Position numbers and translations under genes: made by a program
The notes under the pieces: generated by a model
Told to the model about the DNA's origin: nothing
Database searches by the model: none
What the model saw: only the letters and a program-made list of their open reading frames with translations
Part shown: piece after piece, positions 60,883 through 64,000 of the stretch
How positions within the stretch are numbered: the stretch's first letter is position 1
Layout of the letters: each line of letters begins with the position of its first letter
Assembly: GCF_024584785.1 (NCBI RefSeq)
Contig: NZ_CP074112.1
Location: 1,674,001 to 1,738,000 of the forward strand
Origin: Idiomarina loihiensis
GTDB lineage: Bacteria; Pseudomonadota; Gammaproteobacteria; Enterobacterales; Alteromonadaceae
Length of the DNA: 64,000 bases
Reading direction: 5' to 3'

Positions 60883-60951
60883 GGAGGACGACCTCCCCCG
60901 CCTTGGGAATAAATGACTAGGACGACCTAGCACCTTTATATTTCGGAGGGG
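60883..60951 (+). promoter_or_regulatory. Guanidine-II (mini-ykkC) riboswitch
   Basis: Two short hairpins each show an ACGA loop: GGAGG-ACGA-CCTCC (60883-60896) and CTAGG-ACGA-CCTAG (60917-60930), joined by a 20-nt linker. These are the hallmarks of guanidine-II RNAs. The ribosome site GGAGGGG (60945-60951) lies just after. Its GGAGG could pair with CCTCC of the first hairpin, so guanidine binding would free it. The downstream gene is a SugE/Gdx exporter, the usual target of this RNA. Confidence 0.92.
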
Positions 60952-60954
60952 TCA

Positions 60955-61272
60955 ATGCCTTGGATCTATCTTCTCATTGCCGGTGTACTTGAGATTGTGT
61001 GGGCTTACACAATGAAGCAGTCTCATGGCTTTAGTAGGCTCATGCCATCAGTCATTACGATTGTTGCAATGGTGGCCAGCTTCGGACTACTAGCCGTTGC
61101 CATGCGAACCATTCCACTTGGAACGGCCTACACGATATGGACAGGGATAGGGGCTGTAGGAGCTTTTCTTGTCGGTATTGCCTTTTTGGGCGAACCCGTC
61201 AACGCAGCGAGAATCATTGCGGCAATCCTCATTGTTTCAGGTCTGATATTAATGAAGCTATCTAGCACCTGA
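60955..61272 (+). CDS. sugE: SMR-family guanidinium exporter
   Basis: This 105-residue protein has four membrane helices of the small multidrug resistance family. The active Glu lies in helix 1 (AGVLEIVWAYTMK), a motif of the SugE/Gdx branch, and helix 3 has GTAYTIWTGIGAVGAFLVG. Gdx proteins export guanidinium by exchange with protons as antiparallel dimers. Control by the guanidine-II riboswitch immediately upstream, with GGAGGGG before the ATG, confirms the substrate. The gene is next to the integron cassettes, and similar gdx genes occur on mobile DNA elsewhere. Confidence 0.95.
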   Translation: MPWIYLLIAGVLEIVWAYTMKQSHGFSRLMPSVITIVAMVASFGLLAVAMRTIPLGTAYTIWTGIGAVGAFLVGIAFLGEPVNAARIIAAILIVSGLILMKLSST

Positions 61273-61481
61273 GAATTAACAGCAGGAAATGGCGGCGTTA
61301 AGGGAATGGAACAGGCCACTCCTCCTGCGCCTTTGATGACCGGCGATGAAGGCAAATAGCCTAAGGACTTCTCACGCTGCGATGATTCATCAATGAGATT
61401 CAGCAATTTGCTATAACCCAAATGACTGTGTAAAATTTCATCGATATTCTAACAGGACGTTAGATACAAATCGGAGCATTG

Positions 61482-61637
61482 ATGATGTTAACCAAAGAAC
61501 ATAAGGAAGTGTGTAAACTGGCAACCTGTAAAGATGTAACCAAAGCAGCAGCTTCAGGTAACGCCCAGTTTCAGTACTTTCTCAAACATGGCAAACTGCC
61601 AACCAATAAGGCGAGTATTAAGAAAGCGCTACGTTAA
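61482..61637 (+). CDS. Small basic protein, possible antitoxin of the adjacent broken toxin gene
   Basis: This 51-codon gene encodes a basic protein (MMLTKEHKEVCKLATCKDVT near the start, then SGNAQFQYFLKHGKLPTNKA). A GGAG box lies 5-8 nt before two adjacent ATG codons. It ends two bases before the GTG start of a toxin-like gene, which suggests a toxin-antitoxin pair with the antitoxin first. The family is not recognised with certainty. Confidence 0.55.
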   Translation: MMLTKEHKEVCKLATCKDVTKAAASGNAQFQYFLKHGKLPTNKASIKKALR

Positions 61638-61639
61638 TC

Positions 61640-61962
61640 GTGCGTTTTTTCACAAGTCCTTATTTTAGGCAACTCGACTCTTGGGTCGCGTTGTTTAACA
61701 CATCCATCTCGCACAAGACGCTGATACTCGGAAACGCTGGTCAAAAATTACTGAAGTTCATTACAGAACCAACTCAATACATGAAGAACACAACGATTAC
61801 TGGCTACTTTATGCATATGACAATGTCGAGGAAAGCTATTTGCTGCTAACCGTAGTTGGCCCAGAAGCTCATAGCCACAAAAAGTGGCGGTCGTACCTAA
61901 ACCACATCCACATCAACATCGTTGAACCATGGATAAACGGCAAACTAGATGGGGTTAAATGA
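61640..61962 (+). pseudogene. Frameshifted toxin-like gene (YafO-like)
   Basis: From GTG at 61640 the frame reads VRFFTSPYFRQLDSWVALF. It continues sensibly only after a one-base shift near 61699, as HIHLAQDADTRKRW...EEHNDYWLLYAYDNVEESYL...VVGPEAHSHKKW...PWINGKLDG to TGA at 61962. One A is missing in an A run (TTTAACAC instead of TTTAAACAC). The rejoined protein of about 107 residues resembles small RNA-cutting toxins of YafO type; this assignment is uncertain. Without the shift it stops at 61847-61849. Confidence 0.6.
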
Positions 61963-62072
61963 CGAGGACCACGTTCTCAGCGTTCTGAATGCTCATATGC
62001 AGCTCAATTGAATGACTGATAACCTTCTTGGGCAAGCAAGTCGTCATAGGCCCCCTGCAATATCCCCTTGAG

Positions 62073-62150
62073 TGCTAACGCTCGAGCACAGCGGCAACAG
62101 GAAGGCTGTTGTCCGGCGCCGCAGGCGCGCGCTGATGCGTCTTGTTATGT
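62073..62150 (-). other. Integron attC site 3
   Basis: Read leftward, ACATAACAAGACGC opens the site and GAGCGTTAGCAC closes it. About 78 bp of imperfectly self-complementary sequence lies between (includes AACAGCCTTCCTGTT). The toxin stop TAA at 62145 is part of the R'' box, as is usual. This is the last recognisable site on the left. Confidence 0.82.
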
Positions 62151-62444
62151 GCGTGGTAGATTCTGCCACCGTTCCGGCGCTTGTCTAGGATGAAATACTG
62201 CCAGTATGAGAATGAAGTCGTCTTCATTACGATAGAGCACTCCATGAGGAAATGTATCAAGAGGCCAGCGTCGTATTTCATTTTCGAGAATTTGCATCGC
62301 CAACGGTTGCATAGCGACCGCGTTAACCGCGTTTTCTAAGGCATTCTGAAACTGTATCGCTAAATCAGGGCTGATTTTGCGGTAATAGCTTTTTTCCCGC
62401 CGAACATCCTCTCGCGCAGATTGAAGAAAACGTACAGGTTTCAA
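62145..62444 (-). CDS. ParE/RelE-type toxin, cassette 3
   Basis: This 99-residue protein is a RelE/ParE superfamily toxin with the family pattern RFLQSAREDVRREKSYYRKI and RRWPLDTFPHGVLYRNEDDF, then LAVFHPRQAPERW. It starts with TTG, which overlaps the antitoxin stop as TTGA; no ATG is available in frame. It would act on DNA gyrase or mRNA. It is the second gene of an integron cassette ending at the attC at 62073-62150. Confidence 0.85.
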   Translation of the reverse strand: MKPVRFLQSAREDVRREKSYYRKISPDLAIQFQNALENAVNAVAMQPLAMQILENEIRRWPLDTFPHGVLYRNEDDFILILAVFHPRQAPERWQNLPRT

Positions 62445-62680
62445 CGATCATCAGCCCGAAGTTCCGCAAATACGTCTTCAGATGAGATCGTATGCTCGCC
62501 ACCATCAAGATAACTTTGATACCTACGATTTGATTCGTTTAGCCAAGCTTGCTCTACTCCTCGGGGATCAGAGTTGGCCCGCTCATCGATACTCTCTAGC
62601 AGGTGAACGATTAACCGAGTCCGGTCCTCTTTTGGAAGAGAAAGCGCCTCAGACTCGATGATTTCTGCTGATATGGTCAT
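62441..62680 (-). CDS. RelB-like addiction-module antitoxin, cassette 3
   Basis: This 79-residue protein matches addiction-module component antitoxins (SLPKEDRTRLIVHLLESIDE, then GVEQAWLNESNRRYQSYLDG). It neutralises the ParE-like toxin whose TTG start overlaps its stop. GAGGTG precedes the ATG. Confidence 0.85.
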   Translation of the reverse strand: MTISAEIIESEALSLPKEDRTRLIVHLLESIDERANSDPRGVEQAWLNESNRRYQSYLDGGEHTISSEDVFAELRADDR

Positions 62681-62760
62681 AAGCCACCTCGTTCAATATT
62701 TAACCATTAACACTCTACTACACGAGAATGCTGAAATGAAGCTGTACGCCTGTATTAAGC

Positions 62761-62838
62761 ACATAACGCCCCGCGCATGCGCGCGAACTTGTGAGCGTCG
62801 CAGGGGTCGAAGACCCCGAATGACGCGGATTGTTAGCT
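62761..62838 (-). other. Integron attC site 2
   Basis: Read leftward, AGCTAACAATCCGCGTCATT opens and GCGGGGCGTTATGT closes a 78-bp site. The inner part has GGGGTC/GACCCC and GCGCGCATGCGCG palindromes. The TAA stop of the cassette 2 toxin at 62833 lies in the first box. Confidence 0.82.
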
Positions 62839-63135
62839 GTTTCCAAGCATGAACGCACGAAGTTGCCGCTCCTCTCGCATGACATAGAGGACGAGAACCC
62901 GCTGCTCATCCTCACGATAAAAAATGCGACACGGTGGAACCACTACCTCCCTGTATACCGAATCCGGGAGCTCTGGAGGAATCCGCCCCGATTTGGGGAA
63001 ATTTTCCAAACGCTCTGTCTTACCGAAAACTTCCTTAACGAGATCGCTTGCGGCAGCAGGATTGTCCAAAGCAATATACTCAGCAATAGCATCAAGTTCT
63101 TGGAGGGCTGGCTCTGTCCAGATTACTTCAGCCAT
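62833..63135 (-). CDS. ParE-type toxin, cassette 2
   Basis: This 100-residue ParE-family toxin has WTEPALQELDAIAEYIALDN, the basic GRIPPELPDSVYREVVV and PPCRIFYRED core, and ends in MLGNS. It overlaps the Phd-type antitoxin gene by 13 bp. It should poison gyrase or act as a RelE-like nuclease in the absence of antitoxin. The stop lies in the attC at 62761-62838. Confidence 0.88.
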   Translation of the reverse strand: MAEVIWTEPALQELDAIAEYIALDNPAAASDLVKEVFGKTERLENFPKSGRIPPELPDSVYREVVVPPCRIFYREDEQRVLVLYVMREERQLRAFMLGNS

Positions 63136-63380
63136 TTACTCATTTTCTCTCTGGCCTCACTTTGGCTATACGTTCTTCCCTCAAGTACAGCACGCTCTCC
63201 CCGAGAGAGCCCCTCAAGCAGCTCAAGCCGACGCTGCATGAATTCATAATCTTGCACATCAACAAGGTATGCAGATGGCTGGCCATGCTCCGTAATCAAT
63301 ACGGGCTCTTTCGACAAGTGCAGATCTGCCAGAATCTTTGTAGCTTGGCGCTTGAGGTTCGTAACTAGCTCAACTTTCAT
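63123..63380 (-). CDS. Phd/YefM-type antitoxin, cassette 2
   Basis: This 85-residue antitoxin of the Phd/YefM family has the characteristic VTNLKRQATKILADLHLSKE and VLITEHGQPSAYLVDVQDYE, and a disordered C-terminal part that wraps the toxin. AGGGTG precedes the ATG. It should repress its own promoter, which lies inside the cassette. Confidence 0.88.
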   Translation of the reverse strand: MKVELVTNLKRQATKILADLHLSKEPVLITEHGQPSAYLVDVQDYEFMQRRLELLEGLSRGERAVLEGRTYSQSEAREKMSKWLK

Positions 63381-63443
63381 GGGTTCACCCTGTTCTAAAT
63401 TTCAAGTGACACTATAGTATCACTTTACGGGTAAGGCAATCCC

Positions 63444-63502
63444 AGCTAACGCTTTGCTACTGTGCGCCGCTTGCGGTGTCACTTTTGAGCGGCTTGTTAG
63501 CA
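63444..63502 (-). other. Integron attC site 1
   Basis: Read leftward, TGCTAACAAGCCGCTCAAAA opens and GCAAAGCGTTAGCT closes a 59-bp site with a GCGGC-type central stem. It separates the brnTA cassette from the phd-parE cassette. The brnA frame runs into it and ends at 63457. Confidence 0.85.
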
Positions 63503-63726
63503 GCTTCAGCTCGCAAACGCTCCACCAGCCAAACTTTAATGATTGATTGTCGAGTAACACCAATTCGAGCAGCTTCGCGATCAAGTGACTCAACTACCCA
63601 AGCCGGAAAGTCTACGTTAATACGTTTCGCTTCCTGGTTTACCCGCCGTGCGCTCTTAACATCCAGATCATCAATGATGTCATCTGCACCTTCATCAAAC
63701 TTCGTGTCAAAATCTTTAGCTTTCAT
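63457..63726 (-). CDS. brnA: BrnA-like antitoxin, cassette 1
   Basis: This 89-residue ribbon-helix-helix antitoxin (NVDFPAWVVESLDREAARIG, TRQSIIKVWLVERL) follows BrnT with an 11-bp overlap. Its last residues, NKPLKSDTASGAQ, are encoded by the attC site, so the native C-terminus was probably changed when the cassette formed. AGAG precedes the ATG. Confidence 0.88.
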   Translation of the reverse strand: MKAKDFDTKFDEGADDIIDDLDVKSARRVNQEAKRINVDFPAWVVESLDREAARIGVTRQSIIKVWLVERLRAEAANKPLKSDTASGAQ

Positions 63727-63979
63727 ACAACTCTACCTCTCTCTTACGCGAGCGTCGTACCGAAATAAGACGAATCTTCTCACCTCGATAAGTGATAACA
63801 GCAGACCAATGCTTCATCCCTATAAGACCAATAACCAAGTAACGAGGTTCATCGGATGATTTCGCCCGAACTTCCAATAGGTCTTGGTCTTCCCATAAAG
63901 CTTGGGCGTCATGGAAGTCGATTCCATGCTTATGGCGATTCGCCTGACTTTTCGCGTCATCAAACTCGAAAATACCCAT
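63716..63979 (-). CDS. brnT: BrnT-like toxin, cassette 1
   Basis: This 87-residue BrnT-family ribonuclease toxin has FEFDDAKSQANRHKHGIDFH, the catalytic-type RYLVIGLIG stretch and IRLISVRRSRKREVELYES. BrnT cleaves RNA and is controlled by BrnA. The start lies 21 bp from the right edge, so the promoter and the upstream cassette boundary are outside the window. Confidence 0.9.
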   Translation of the reverse strand: MGIFEFDDAKSQANRHKHGIDFHDAQALWEDQDLLEVRAKSSDEPRYLVIGLIGMKHWSAVITYRGEKIRLISVRRSRKREVELYES

Positions 63980-64000
63980 GAGTATAAATTATTCCTTTTT

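Noticed and set aside
61128-61421. 97-codon minus-strand frame over the SugE gene
   Set aside because: Antisense to a clear SMR gene with a riboswitch; no support of its own.
61448-61465. TCTAAC-N5-GTTAGA as an attC remnant
   Set aside because: The arms resemble core sites but are too close together for an attC; probably a small hairpin.

Overview
The window looks like chromosome from a marine gammaproteobacterium of the Alteromonadales, probably close to Idiomarina/Aliidiomarina. This is inferred from gene content (large TonB receptors, S8 and S9 peptidases, a Vibrio/Shewanella-type CrbS-CrbR-acs acetate switch, LPP20 lipoproteins) and a mid-range GC content; no rRNA or tRNA gene is present to test it. 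Most of the window is ordinary, densely coded chromosome. The last 4 kb is accessory DNA.

Region by region. (1) 1-7877: two TonB-dependent receptors flank an S9 prolyl-oligopeptidase-type peptidase, a peptide scavenging theme. (2) 8177-16892 and 25958-28638: the acetate switch. It comprises an exonuclease, a cNMP/CBS/DUF294 protein, an acetate-type Na+ symporter with its small DUF4212 subunit, the divergent symporter-histidine kinase CrbS, and, beyond an insertion of two subtilisin paralogs (17481-25597), the LuxR-type regulator CrbR and acetyl-CoA synthetase. A DcaP-like porin and a higBA toxin-antitoxin pair follow. (3) 31042-43359: a nine-gene leftward operon of lipoproteins and exported proteins (LPP20-like, FlgT/CsgG-like and a lytic transglycosylase). 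It faces a rightward group that encodes an inner-membrane protein and a periplasmic trypsin-like/discoidin protein. I know no described system with this composition, and it is the best candidate here for a new envelope machine. (4) 43371-49320: a GGDEF-EAL protein, a long hairpin, a beta-CASP RNA nuclease and a zinc-finger protein. (5) 49413-57343: a leftward operon (alcohol dehydrogenase, permease, sigma54 activator, semialdehyde dehydrogenase, exported cyclase-family hydrolase) and a divergent porin. The shared intergenic region has two back-to-back sigma54 promoters around a pair of 20-bp palindromes. (6) 57492-63979: a pRiA4b ORF-3 family protein, an AAA ATPase/nuclease pair that looks like anti-phage defence, a guanidine exporter under a guanidine-II riboswitch, a broken toxin gene, and three integron cassettes carrying toxin-antitoxin modules. 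The cassettes are separated by recognisable attC sites in leftward orientation, so the integrase should lie beyond the right edge.

Other shared signals: a 16-bp palindrome occurs exactly twice (upstream of the symporter operon and upstream of the zinc-finger gene), with a weaker relative upstream of acs. Three near-identical GC-rich palindromes follow rightward genes. AT-rich TTAGCTATTAG-type repeats recur in intergenic DNA.

Many start codons were re-chosen here from ribosome binding sites and stop/start overlaps. All functional names come from motif recognition by eye, without database searches.
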